Positions 1 to 12,900 of a DNA stretch of 64,000 nucleotides are shown piece by piece. Origin of the DNA: Telmatactis stephensoni (taxonomy: Eukaryota > Cnidaria > Anthozoa > Actiniaria > Isophelliidae). The stretch is taken from the NCBI GenBank assembly GCA_029948255.1, contig JALIZF010001812.1, positions 620,001 to 684,000 on the forward strand, given 5' to 3'. A program made the position numbers and the translations under genes. A model generated the notes under the pieces. The model was not told where the DNA came from. It searched no databases and was given only the letters and a program-made list of their open reading frames with translations. Each line of letters starts with the position of its first letter. Position 1 is the first letter of the stretch.

Positions 1-3000
1 TCACTATGCATCACTATCCGTCACTACGCATCACTATCCGTCACTGTCCATCACTATCCGTTACTAGGCATCACTATCTGTCACTAGCCATAATTATCCG
101 TCACTACGCATCACTAACCGTCACTATCCATCACTATCCGTTACTATAGGCATCACTATCTGTCACTAGCCATAATTATCTATCACTATGCATCACTATG
201 CATCACTATTCGTCACTATGCATCATTATCCATCACTATCCGTCACTATCCATCACTATCCGTCACTACGCATCACTAACCGTCACTACGCATCACTATC
301 AGTCACTATGCATCACTATCCGTCACTACGCATCACTATCCGTCACTATCCATCACTATCCGTTACTAGGCATCACTATCTGTCACTAGCCATAATTATC
401 CGTCACTATGCATCACTATCCATCACTATGCATCACTATCTGTTACTAGGCATCACTATCTGTCACTAACCATAATTATCCATCACTATGCATCACTATG
501 CATCACTATCCGTCACTATGCATCACTATCCACCACTATGCATCACTATCCGTCACTATGCATCACTATCCATCACTATCCGTCACTATCCATTACTATC
601 CGTCACTACGCATCACTAACCGTCACTACGCATCACTATCCGTCACTATGCATCACTATCCGTCACTACGCATCACTATCCGTCACTATCCATCACTATC
701 CGTTACTAGGCATCACTATCTGTCACTAGCCATAATTATCCATCACCGTGCATCACTATCCATCACTATGCTTCACTATCCGTCACTATGCATCACTATG
801 CATCACTATCCATCACTATGCATCACTATCCGTAACTACGCATCACTATCCGTCACTATCCATCACTATCCGTTACTATCCATCACTATCCGTTACTAGG
901 CATCACTTTCCGTCACTATGCATCACTATCCGTCACTACGCATCACTATCCGTCACTATCCATCACTATCCGTTACTAGGCGTCACTATCTGTCACTAGT
1001 CATAATTATCCGTCACTATGCATCACTAACCGTCACTACGCATCACTATCCGTCACTACGCATCACTAACCGTCACTACGCATCACTATCCGTCACTATG
1101 CATCACTATCCGTCACTGCGCATCACTATCCGTCACTATCCATCACTATCCGTTACTAGGCATCACTATCTGTCACTAGCCATAATTATCCATCACTATG
1201 CATCACTATCCATCACTATGCTTCACTATACGTCACTATGCATCACTATGCATCACTATCCATCACTATGCATCACTATCCGTCACTACGCATCACTATC
1301 CGTCACTATCCATCACTATCCGTTACTATCCATCACTATCCGTTACTAGGCATCACTATCTGTCACTAGCCATGATTATCCGTCACTATGCATCACTAAC
1401 CGTCACTATCCATCACTATCCGTTACTATCCACCACTATCCGTTACTAGGCATCACTATCTGTCACTAGCCATAATTATCCATCACTATGCATCACTATG
1501 CATCACTATCCGTCACTATCCATCACTATCCGTCACTACGCATCACTAACCGTCACTACGCATCACTATCCGTCACTATGCATCACTATCCGTCACTACG
1601 CATCACTATCCGTCACTGTCCATCACTATCCGTTACTAGGCATCACTATCTGTCACTAGCCATAATTATCCGTCACTACGCATCACTAACCGTCACTATC
1701 CATCACTATCCGTTACTATAGGCATCACTATCTGTCACTAGCCATAATTATCTATCACTATGCATCACTATGCATCACTATTCGTCACTATGCATCATTA
1801 TCCATCACTATCCGTCACTATCCATCACTATCCGTCACTACGCATCACTAACCGTCACTACGCATCACTATCCGTCACTATGCATCACTATCCGTCACTA
1901 CGCATCACTATCCGTCACTATCCATCACTATCCGTTACTAGGCATCACTATCTGTCACTAGCCATAATTATCCGTCACTATGCATCACTATCCGTTACTA
2001 GGCATCACTATCTGTCACTAGCCATAATTATCCATCACCGTGCATCACTATCCATCACTATGCTTCACTATCCGTCACTATGCATCACTATGCATCACTA
2101 TCCATCACTATGCATCACTATCCGTCACTACGCATCACTATCCGTCACTATCCATCACTATACGTTACTATCCATCACTATCCGTTACTAGGCATCACTA
2201 TCTGTCACTAGCCATAATTATCCGTCACTACGCATCACTAACCGTCACTATCCATCACTATCCATTACTGTCTATCACTATATCTGTCACTAGCCATAAT
2301 TATCCATCACTATGCATCACTATGCATCACTATCCGTCACTATGCATCACTGTCCATCACTATGCATCACTATCCGTCACTATCCATCACTATCCGTCAC
2401 TACGCATCACTAACCGTCACTACGCATCACTATCCGTCACTATGCATCACTATCCGTCACTACGCATCACTATCCGTCACTACGCATCACTATCTGTCAC
2501 TAGCCATAATTATCCGTCACTACGCATCACTAACCGTCACTATCCATCACTATCCATTACTATCTATCACTATATCTGTCACTAGCCATAATTATCCATC
2601 ACTATGCATCACTATGCATCACTATCCGTCACTATGCATCACTGTCCATCACTATGCATCACTATCCGTCACTATCCATCACTATCCGTCACTACGCATC
2701 ACTAACCGTCACTACGCATCACTATCCGTCACTATGCATCACTATCCGTCACTACGCATCACTATCCGTCACTATCCATCACTATCCGTTACTACGCATC
2801 ACTATCTGTCACTAGCCATAATTATCCATCACTATGCATCACTATCCGTCACTATCCATCACTATCCGTCACTTCGCATCACTAACCGTCACTACGCATC
2901 ATTTTCCGTCACTATGCATCACTATCCGTCACTACGCATCACTATCCGTCTTTATCCATCACTATCCGTTACTAGGCATCACTATCTGTCACTAGTCATA

Positions 3001-4570
3001 ATTATCCGTCACTATGCATCACTATCCATCACTATGCATCACTATCCGTCACTATCCATCACTATCCGTCACTATCCATCACTATCCGTCACTACGCATC
3101 ACTAGCCGTTACTAGCCATAATAATCCGTCACTACGCATCACTGTCCGGTATTGACCATAACTGTCCGTCACTAGCCACCACTATCTATCACTACCTATC
3201 CCTTTCCATCATTACTCATCACTAGGCATCACTAGCCATCGCTATCAGTCACCGGCCATCATTATCAGTCACTGGGCATCACTATCCATCACAATCCATC
3301 ACTATCCGTCACTATCCATCACTATCCGTCACTATCCATCACTATCCATCACTAGACATCACGTTTCATCATTACCCATCACTAGGCATCACTATCCATC
3401 ACTATCCATAACTATCCATCACTATCCATCACTATCCGTTACTAGCCATCACTTTCCATCACTAGCTATCACTTATCATTATCCACCACTAGACATCACT
3501 ATACATCACTGTCCGTCACTATCCGTTGTTAGCCATCACTATCCATCACTATCCTTCACTGGCCATCACTACCTATCACTTTCCATCATTATCCATCACT
3601 AGACATCACTATACATCACTGTCCGTCACTATCCGTTGTTAGCCATCACTATCCATCACTATCCATCACTGGCCATCACTACCTATCACTTTCCATCATT
3701 ATCCATCCCTAGACATCACTAGACATCACTGTCCGTCACTATCGGTTGTTAGCCATCAGTATCCATCAGTATCCATCAGTATCCATCACTATCCGTCACC
3801 AGGCATCACTATCTGTCACTAGCCATCACTTGCCATCACTTGCCATCACCATCAGTGACTAGCCATCACTATCCGTTATTAGCCAACACTATCCGTCACT
3901 GGCCATCACTGGCCATCATTATCACGACTTCGAACTAATCATTCACGAATCACGTACATTTTAAAATGGGAATCACGCGTCACAATTAACATGGAATTCA
4001 CGAATCACACATTAAATTTTGTTATTTTCACGATTCACGCACTTAATTTAATCCATCACTAGACATCACTAGACATCACTGTCCGTCACTATCGGTTGTT
4101 AGCCATGACTATCCATCACTATCCGTCATCAGGCATCACTATCTGTCACTAGCCATCACTTGCCATCACCATCAGTGACTAGCCATCACTATCCGTTATT
4201 AGCCAACACTATCCGTCACTGGCCATCACTGGCCATCATTATCCGTCACTTGGCATGACTATCCGTCACCAGGCTTCACTATCCGTCACTACCTATCACT
4301 ATCTGTCACTAGCCATCACTTTCCATCACTTGACATCACCATCAGTGACTAGCCATCACTATCCGTTATTAGCCAACACTATCCGTCACTGGCCATCACT
4401 GGCCATCATTATCCGTCACTTGGCATGACTATCCGTCACCAGGCTTCACTATCCGTCACTACCTATCACTATCTGTCACTAGCCATTACCGACATAACTG
4501 GCCATCACTATACATAGATATCAGTCATCCGTTAGCCATTTCTATTTGTCACTTCCCAACACTATTCGTC
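1..4570 (+). repeat. 10-bp-unit satellite, left arm of a giant inverted repeat
   Basis: The stretch is built from near-identical decamers, CATCACTATC and CGTCACTATC and variants, with TCACTA recurring every 10 bases. The first 3.1 kb is very regular with higher-order blocks; from about 3.1 kb the units diverge (TTGTTAGCC, ACCAGGCAT and similar). The array is already under way at base 1, so its outer end is outside the window. After a 150-bp non-satellite insert (to 4050) the array resumes at 4051-4570 and largely duplicates the segment around 3700-3920. Because the unit lacks stop codons in any frame on this strand, long open frames with a 10-residue HHYPSL-type period appear; they are an artefact of the repeat and I do not call them genes. 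Confidence 0.95.
3880..4050 (+). repeat. Inner non-satellite part of the left arm
   Basis: This segment is rich in CACGAATCAC/TCACGCGTCAC motifs and interrupts the decamer array. Its reverse complement occurs without visible mismatch or indel at 5826-5996: position 4050 pairs with 5826, 3921 with 5955 and 3901 with 5975. This near-perfect pairing shows that the two satellite arrays are arms of one inverted repeat rather than two unrelated satellites. Confidence 0.9.
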
Positions 4571-5825
4571 ACTAGCCGGCACTAAAGTAAGGCGTGTTCC
4601 GTTCTTTGTCTATTTATATTAGTTTCGTGTTTCACTAATCAAAGCAAAGGCAAATCTCGAAGTTTAGTCGATTTTTGAGAACAACTACGTACGTGTGGCA
4701 GTGGTATATAAATCGACGGGGTATGTTTAGATATTTTTGTAATAACTATTATTTAGTTCTGAATTTTCATTGATTGTTCATTTATCATATTGTAACAATT
4801 TAATTCAGCTTCACGGCTGCAATTCTTAGTTCTAAGTTCTAGTAATAAACTATCTATCTATCTACTCTGTTAAAAGATAGCTTCAGTATAATCCCATGTA
4901 GCCCATGTTTGCAATGTTGCCTTTCACCCTTTTTAGAATTCATGATTTGATAAACGATACTAATAGCTGCCATCAAATGAATTACGTATTATTTTATGGC
5001 AAACACCGCAAAATAGCATGACAGACCATGACAAATGCGGGGCAGACTAATGACAACAAATGACAATACATTAACACGAAAACACCGCCAACCTTTGGTT
5101 CCCCGGACACCAATATTAAAACAATACAATAATAAAACATTCAAAATCAAAACAATACAATACAATATAAAAACAATACGATAAAATATTTGAACTTAAA
5201 AACCGCACATTGCAACGTTTAGCTTATTAGGCATGCATTGCAACACCGCATCTTTCCCGGAACTTTTCAGCCTTTCAGCACCGCAACAACCAGGCAAACA
5301 CCACAAGTCCTTAAACCATACATAATGTTGGACTATCGGCTAAATATATGTAAAGCAAGAAAACCAAAATATAATTAGTTTGTTGTTTTGAAACGGTTCT
5401 TGTTCACAAATCTAACATCACATTTTGGTCAATTTACGCATCACGTACACGCGCTGCCAAATTATGTCAATTCTCGAATTACGAGCAAATCACGGAAACC
5501 TATTTTCCCGTCTTTTTCAGGATGCGTAGATTAATTCATACCGAATGTAACTGTTGTCAGGTTGCAAGTCGCACGATTGGAAATTTGCTTTTTAAAATCA
5601 CGGACTAATTATAATTTTAGCCTGAATCACGCATCAAGTGAATTTGATTTTAGTTCAGAATCATCGACTTTTATTGACCGAACAATAGACCTTGGATGGC
5701 TACCCTGACAATGCTCCTAAGTAATAATTCGCGCGCTTGATACACGCGACTCTAGGCAGTTGTTACATCCGCCATGCTGGCGGGTCAGGGTGGCCCAGGG
5801 TTAATGCGTGACGCGTGATTCGGCC
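4571..5825. other. Unique spacer (loop) between the inverted arms
   Basis: About 1.25 kb of AT-rich single-copy-looking DNA separates the arms. It has no open frame above about 60 codons, no recognisable transposase motif and no tRNA-like sequence. It contains short A/C-rich runs (AACAATACAAT at about 5120-5175), a short TATC run near 4850 and a CGTGACGCGTGATTC motif at 5805-5822 that echoes the inner arm segment. If the whole is a transposon, it would be non-autonomous. Confidence 0.6.
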
Positions 5826-8795
5826 TAAATTAAGTGCGTGAATCGTGAAAATAACAAAATTTAATGTGTGATTCGTGAATTCCATGTTAATTGTGACGCG
5901 TGATTCCCATTTTAAAATGTACGTGATTCGTGAATGATTAGTTCGAAGTCGTGATAATGATGGCCAGTGATGGCCAGTGACGGATAGTGTTGGCTAATAA
6001 CGGATAGTGATGGCTAGTCACTGATGGTGATGGCAAGTGATGGCAAGTGATGGCTAGTGACAGATAGTGGTGCCTGGTGACGGATAGTGATGGATACTGA
6101 TGGATACTGATGGATACTGATGGCTAACAACCGATAGTGACGGACAGTGATGTCTAGTGATGTCTAGTGATGGATAATGATGGAAAGTGATAGGTAGTGA
6201 TGGCCAGTGATGGATAGTGATGGATAGTGATGGCTAACAACGGATAGTCATGGACAGTGATGTCTAGTGATGTCTAGTGATGGATAATGATGGAAAGTGA
6301 TAGGTAGTGATGGCCAGTGATGGATAGTGATGGCTAACAACGGATAGTGACGGACAGTGATGTATAGTGATGGATAATGATGGAAAGTGATAGGTAGTGA
6401 TGGCCAGTGAAGGATAGTGATGGATAGTGATGGCTAACAACGGATAGTGACGGACAGTGATGTATAGTGATGTCTAGTGGTGGATAATGATAAGTAATAG
6501 CTAGTGATGGAAAGTGATGGCTAGTAACGGATAGTGATGGATAGTGATGGATAGTTATGGATAGTGATGGATAGCGATGCCTAGTGATGGGTAATGATGA
6601 AACGTGATGTCTAGTGATGGATAGTGACGGATAGTGATGGATAGTGACGGATAGTGATGGATAGTGATGGATAGTGATGGATAGTGATGCCCAGTGACTG
6701 ATAATGATGGCCGGTGACTGATAGCGATGGCTAGTGATGCCTAGTGATGAGTAATGATGGAAAGTGATAGGTAGTGATAGATAGTGGTGGCTAGTGACGG
6801 ACAGTTATGGTCAATACCGGACAGTGATGCGTAGTGACGGATTATTATGGCTAGTAACGGCTAGTGATGGATAGTGACGGATAGTGATGGATAGTGACGG
6901 ATAGTGATGGATTGTGATGGATAGTGATGCCCAGTGACTGATAATGATGGCCGGTGACTGATAGCGATGGCTAGTGATGCCTAGTGATGAGTAATGATGG
7001 AAAGTGATAGGTAGTGATAGATAGTGGTGGCTAAGTGACGGACAGTTATGGTCAATACCGGACAGTGATGCGTAGTGACGGATTATTATGGCTAGTAACG
7101 GCTAGTGATGGATAGTGACGGATAGTGATGGATAGTGACGGTTAGTGATGCGTAGTGACGGTTAGTGATGCGTAGTGACGGATAGTGATGGATAGTGACG
7201 GATAGTGATGGATAGTGATGGATAGTGATGCATAGTGACGGATAGTGATGCGTAGTGACGGATAGTGATGCCTAGTAACGGATAGTGATGCATAGTGATG
7301 GATAGTGATGCGTAGTGACGGATAGTGATGGATAGTGACGGATAGTGATGCATAGTGACAGATAGTGATGCATAGTGACGGATAGTGATGCATAGTGATG
7401 GATAGTGATGCATAGTGATGGTAATTATGGCTAGTGACAGATAGTGATGCCTAGTAACGGATAGTGAAGCATAGTGATGCGTAGTGACGGATAGTGATGG
7501 ATAGTGACGGATAGCGATGCATAGTGACGGATAGTGATGCGTAATGACGGATAGTGATGGATAGTCATGGATTGTGACGGATAATGATGGATAGTGATGG
7601 ATAGTGATGCCTAGTGATTGATAGTGATGCCTGGTGATGGATAGTGATGCATAGTAACGGATAGTGATGCATAGTGATGGATAATTATGGCTAGTGACAG
7701 ATAGTGATGCCTAGTAACGGATAGTGATGGATAGTGACGGATAGTGATGCGTAGTGACGGATAGTGATGCATAGTGACGGATAGTGATGCGTAGTGACGG
7801 ATAGTGATGCGTAGTGACGGATAGTGATGCGTAGTGACGGTTAGTGATGCGTAGTGACGGATAGTGATGGATAGTGACGGATAGTGATGCATAGTGATGG
7901 ATAGTGATGCCTAGTGACGGATAGTGATGCATAGTGATGCATAGTGACGGATAGTGATGCATAGTGATGGATAGTGATGCATAGTGATGGATAATTATGG
8001 CTAGTGACAGATAGTGATGCCTAGTAACGGATAGTGATGGATAGTGACGGATAGTGATGCGTAGTGACGGATAGTGATGCCTAGTGACGGATAGTGATGC
8101 GTAGTGACGGTTAGTGATGCATAGTGACGGATAGTGATGGATAGTGACGGATAGTGATGCATAGTGATGCATAGTGACGGATAGTGATGCTTAGTGATTG
8201 ATAGTGATGCACAGTGACGGATAGTGATGCATAGTGACGGATAGTGATGGATAGTGACGGATAGTGATGCATAGTGATGCATAGTGACGGATAGTGATGC
8301 TTAGTGATTGATAGTGATGCACAGTGACGGATAGTGATGCATAGTGATGGATAGTGATGGATAGTGACGGATAGTGATGCGTAGTGACGGATAGTGATGG
8401 ATAGTGATGGATTGTCACGGATAGTGATGGATAGTGATGGATAGTGATGCCTAGTGACGGATAGTGATGCCTGGTGATGGATAGTAATGCATAGTAACGG
8501 ATAGTGATGCGTAGTGACAGTTAGTGATGCGTAGTGACGGATAATTATGGCTAGTGACGGATACTGATGCCTAGTAACGGATAGTGATGGATAGTGATGC
8601 ATAGTGATGCATAGTGACGGATAGTGATGGATAGTGATGGATAGTGATGCCTAGTAACGGATAGTGATGGATAGTGATGGATAGTGATGCGTAGTGATGG
8701 AGAGTGATGGATAGTGATGGATGATAACATGTAGTGATACATACTAACGTCTGATGATGGCTAGTGATGTTCAATTATGTGTAGTAGGAGTGACG
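5826..8795 (-). repeat. 10-bp-unit satellite, right arm (inverted)
   Basis: This is the reverse complement of the left-arm satellite: GATAGTGATG and GATAGTGACG decamers. The order of variant blocks mirrors the left arm: diverged units nearest the centre (5976-6800), the regular CATCACTATC type further out (7100-8740). A block of about 240 bp is duplicated at 6590-6850 and 6840-7110. The array decays at 8740-8795 (GTAGTAGGAGTGACGG), which I take as the outer right boundary. Open frames on the minus strand are repeat artefacts. Confidence 0.93.
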
Positions 8796-8883
8796 GTATA
8801 GAATTATTGTGGATTTTTCCCCATTGGTGTATGTGAACATGGACGTATTACCGAAAATTGCAAGGAAAATCGTTCCAAGTGTC

Positions 8884-8975
8884 ATGTTACACGAGAAAGA
8901 TTTTTAACGCAACGCCAACTCAACGCCGTTGCGCTGAAAAACGTCGTTAAAAATCGTCTCGTGTAAACACCGCCT
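8884..8975. repeat. Short inverted repeat (MITE-like)
   Basis: TTACACGAGAAAGATTTTTAACG at its left end is mirrored by CGTTAAAAATCGTCTCGTGTAA at its right end, around an AACGCC-rich core. The size of about 90 bp and the lack of coding content fit a small foldback or MITE remnant. The family is not identified. Confidence 0.6.
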
Positions 8976-9983
8976 AAATGATCGACTTTCTACTTTCACA
9001 ATTTATACAAAATACTGAGAAATTTTAGGTGGTCGTGCTGAGACCACCACTTCACCAGTTATAACACCAGAAAAACTTTTTAATCCCTCAGTTGGCTTGG
9101 TATTGTCAGCATAAAAGCCACGTTGTGAAACTTTATACTACACAAGCCACACTTGAACAATTAACACCTCGACTTTTATCAGTGTTACTTGATCCTTGAA
9201 TAGCAGTCAGTTGACCACTGAAGCTATCCTTATTAACTGGCGTCTTGAATCGATGGAAAACCGGACAGTACTAATAATTTCAGCCTCAATAACTATCGTT
9301 TCAATCATGTTTTTCCGGTTATTGTTGCGGATAATTAGCCAGTCCGGCTGTCTATTTTCCATCTGGCGTCTGCTCGCTACTGAAAAAAGGTCAAGGGTTT
9401 TTCCAAGAACCGGACAAACAAGCGGGTTTGATTCCTCGAATTTCACGTTTGGCGCGCATGTGGAGGTCAGCCACGAGGAGTACACAAATGGGCCCATTGA
9501 CTGCATGTGGTTTTATTTACTCAGCTTAAAGCGCGGGAAAAATGCAATGTTGACAAGTGATTGACAGATGAGGTCTGTGTTTTTAGATGGACTCCAGCCA
9601 ATCCCAGTGAAGCGAACGCTTACGAGCACGTATGGACAAGAACGGACAAGTCTTGAATGGATAGTAACCACACGTTGGGAGAATTTGCTACAACTATTAT
9701 CTTTATAACTTTAATTTTACTCTCGTTCGGATAAATTTATTCAAAATACTAGGGGAAATAAAAAGAAAAACCTTTCTAAGATCAGAAGAATTTGTGAACG
9801 TATTTTCTTTTAATAGGTAATATTTTTATTATTTTTTTTGACTCATTGCTACTGATTCGTCAGTAGTTTCTCCCAAAGCGATGCGTGGTTTGATAGTGGC
9901 TTAGTTGATTGAGAGGGGAAACCGTGGTTGGAAAGAGGTTTTAGCGAAGAACATGCAAGTAAGAAAGCATGGGGTAAAAAGAG
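8976..9983. other. Region upstream of the MDM2-like gene
   Basis: About 1 kb without a convincing exon. An open frame of 122 codons at 9196-9564 (plus) has a 99-codon shadow on the minus strand; neither shows a recognisable domain, so I leave them uncalled. The stretch probably includes the promoter and 5' UTR of the gene that follows. Confidence 0.4.
9634..9653 (+). promoter_or_regulatory. Candidate p53-family response element
   Basis: Two decamers abut without spacer: GGACAAGAAC and GGACAAGTCT. The p53 consensus is RRRCWWGYYY twice. The second decamer matches at all 10 positions and the first at 8, and both have a perfect CAAG core. It lies about 330 bp upstream of the candidate first coding exon of the MDM2-like gene. 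That vertebrate MDM2 is p53-induced is established; function here is inference. Confidence 0.4.
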
Positions 9984-12900
9984 ATGGAAATGGAGGAAGG
10001 GGCTTGTGCTGCTTTGGTAAGTTGTTGTTTAAAATATTGAATCAAACGCCATTGTTGAAGGGGCTCCTCTTGCTTAATAGGGTACGCTACAAGATGGCCG
10101 TAAAATTACGTAAAACTGTAGTAAGCTCTTGTTATTTCGCGTTTATGGATAAAACTGTAAAAGAAGCGAAATCTGTCAATAGAATGCTACCCCATTTTGA
10201 CTGATTTGAGTTCAGAATCAGCGTAATTTTGCTTGCCCAAGCAGAAGCGATCGTTTCTTGAACAGCTAGGCAGTTCTTGTTTAGCGTGGATCTGTAGTCA
10301 AGATGCTAGAGTGGTTGTTTTTCCTCGTGGTAGCTTGTATTCAGTAGATTTTCTTTATGTTTTGATCAAAATGCCGGCTTTTGAAACTGTAGAATTAAAA
10401 CAGCTTTTTTGCTGGACTTATTTTTTTCGCGAATGCCAGCCATATATTGATTGATGAGGCCATATCGAGTTATTTTTTATTTTATTTTTTTGATGTAACT
10501 AAAATTGAACGTTTTTCAAAAAAATCTTTTTTTGGATGTGTTCTGAGTTAGTTTCAAAAATATCCTCGCATAGAAAAAATTATTTTAGGTTCAAAGAAAG
10601 TCTAAATTTATCATTTTATATTAATTATTAATTTTGTTAATATTTTTCTCATTTTATTCCCGGTGACAGTTTCTTCCTGTGCTTTCTAGTCCTTCTTTCA
10701 CTTCCACTTTTAAACAAAAAATTCGTCAATTAATTTCTTATTTCGTTTTCAATGTTTTTTTTCTCTCCTTTTTCTTTTGTGGGTGTTGTGTGACTGTTTT
10801 CTGTCATACTTCACTAAGCTTTCCTTGCCAAAGGTCACTTTCCCACGAAATTGCAAACAACTGATTCGAGCGCGTCTCACAGCAAGTTTAGGCATAGAAC
10901 TCTTGTTGATTGCTGGGTAACCATTTTTTACCATTCTGAAGAATTCTTGGAAGACATATTCCCAGAAATCAGCAATCCCATTGGTTCTAAATTTTTACTA
11001 TTTTATTCTATTTATTTATTGATTTGATTTGATTTTTAGAAAAGGCATCTAGAGAATCTATAATCAATTTACAAGTTTTAAATTTCAAACCTTCAGTGTG
11101 CTTGTCAACAGTGTTTTGACCCGAGAAAATGATCCAATTTTTAACATTATTTTTTAAATTAATAAATTCAAACACTGAACTGTACAATGGTTCATTGCAA
11201 ACCTTTGTATTTTGTTGAATGACTCATTATTTGCAGTTGCATAAGAAATGCAAATAGCTACTTAATATCTTAAAGCTGTAATATACATTTCTCTAAGACA
11301 GAAGTCCTAATCTAAAGAGAATTGTTCAAGACTCTCAACCTGAAACATATATTGATCTTATCTTTAGGTTAACAAATTGCTGTACTCCGTATGCATGTTT
11401 GGGCTTGTGCAAATATGTCTGGGCATATATCTTTTTCTTCTTAGATACCCCATAGTATGCTATTCAAAAAGTCTGTCTTTACAAGACTAACATATATATC
11501 CTGCTTACTACTTAAAGAGCTTATCAATTTGAATATTTGCAAACAATCAATTTGCAGACACAGCAACTGAATTCCATAATTTTCTGTAGTCATCAAAAAT
11601 TGTATTTTTGTTATCGATTTTATCAATGCAAGCTTTTGGGGTGGAGTGGTATTTTGAATATGTTTATCTACTGTAGATAAAGTTCCATTGAGTCATTCCT
11701 TATCTCAGGTTTAGTTTACTTATGTTGTTATAACTGTCATCCTCTTCCTTTATTTGCTTTCATAAAATCTCAAAAGTCTACAGCCCTGAGAGCCTGTGAA
11801 ATATTTCATGGAAGTTTTTGGCAGTTTGAACACTTGGACATGTAAATGGCTTGCCTGTTACAAATTTAGAAAGAATACTTAATTTTGCTGTTGCAATGAA
11901 AATTTTGCTGGTGTTTCCAATTTGGCACTTAATTAAAGGAGTAAAACATGTCTACAGTAGTTTGCTTATATAAGCTCTGACTAAAAAGTTACAATCTAAG
12001 AAGAACAGTTTTGCTAACCCCTCTTTGCTTTTATTAACACCAACTATGGAGAGAATTCAAAAGAGGGTTTTATTAAAGATTTTTAATCATAATCCAATAT
12101 AACTTTTCATACCAAACAACAATCTTTGAATATTTTTCTGTTACAGAAATTTCAAAACAAAGAGCTAAAAAGCTTCAAGTTGACATTGATTACCTTAGCT
12201 GTTCAAATTTTTATACCGAAATGTCTGTGTTGGGTGTGTAATTTATTTATTAATTTCATCTATTTTTGTACTCTATCAAGCCCACTCAAATATTTGACAT
12301 TTCTTGGTATTTATAAATTTGTACTTGTATGGTTGTAGAATATTCTGATACCCATATAACTATTCCATTTATTATCTTAGGTCACCAAAAATTTCAGCAA
12401 CCATACCTATGAAACACATTATTGTCTATTTTTAATTCTGTCAAAATACAATTAACTAAATGTAAAATGTAAAAATGTGCAAAAATGATTTTTTCTATTA
12501 GCAAAATGTCAAAGTATGACATTTTAGAAATTCAAATTACTAGCTTGATACCCAGACAAGCAAAAGACTCTGTTGCAGTTTCAAATAGTGAATCTTTATA
12601 AAATTATTAACTTTTGAAATGTTAGAAGAACATTAAGACAGTTATATCAATAAGACCAAGTTGATAATCTGGAATTTCTTCTTAATATGTACAAAATTCA
12701 GAGCTATATTTCTCAAACTTTTTAAAAATATTTTTCTCTTAGGTTATTGTTTAACAAAGTATAGTTTATTTCATTTGAAATAAAGCTTTCTGACATAAAA
12801 TACTGTATATACCAGATATAAAATTCTGTGTTTCACTGAAAACAAGGTTTTTGCTTGAGCCATGTACTCAAAATCCTCATGTTAAGTCATCCCTATAAAC

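Noticed and set aside
188..8774. Many open frames of 60-250 codons with HHYPSL/SVTIHHY repeats on both strands of the satellite
   Set aside because: The 10-bp unit lacks stop codons in any frame on one strand, so long frames are inevitable. There are no start context, splice signals or domain, and several frames are open at once.
1..8795. CRISPR-like regular spacing of repeats
   Set aside because: There are no unique spacers; the array is a degenerate tandem satellite in animal DNA.
9196..9564. 122-codon open frame upstream of the MDM2-like gene
   Set aside because: It has no domain, an equally open antisense frame and no matching splice sites; more likely promoter or UTR sequence.
12126..12338. 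70-codon frame in the MDM2-like first intron, tested as a SWIB exon
   Set aside because: After the plausible acceptor (TTACAG) the translation has no similarity to the SWIB domain and ends at a stop without a donor.
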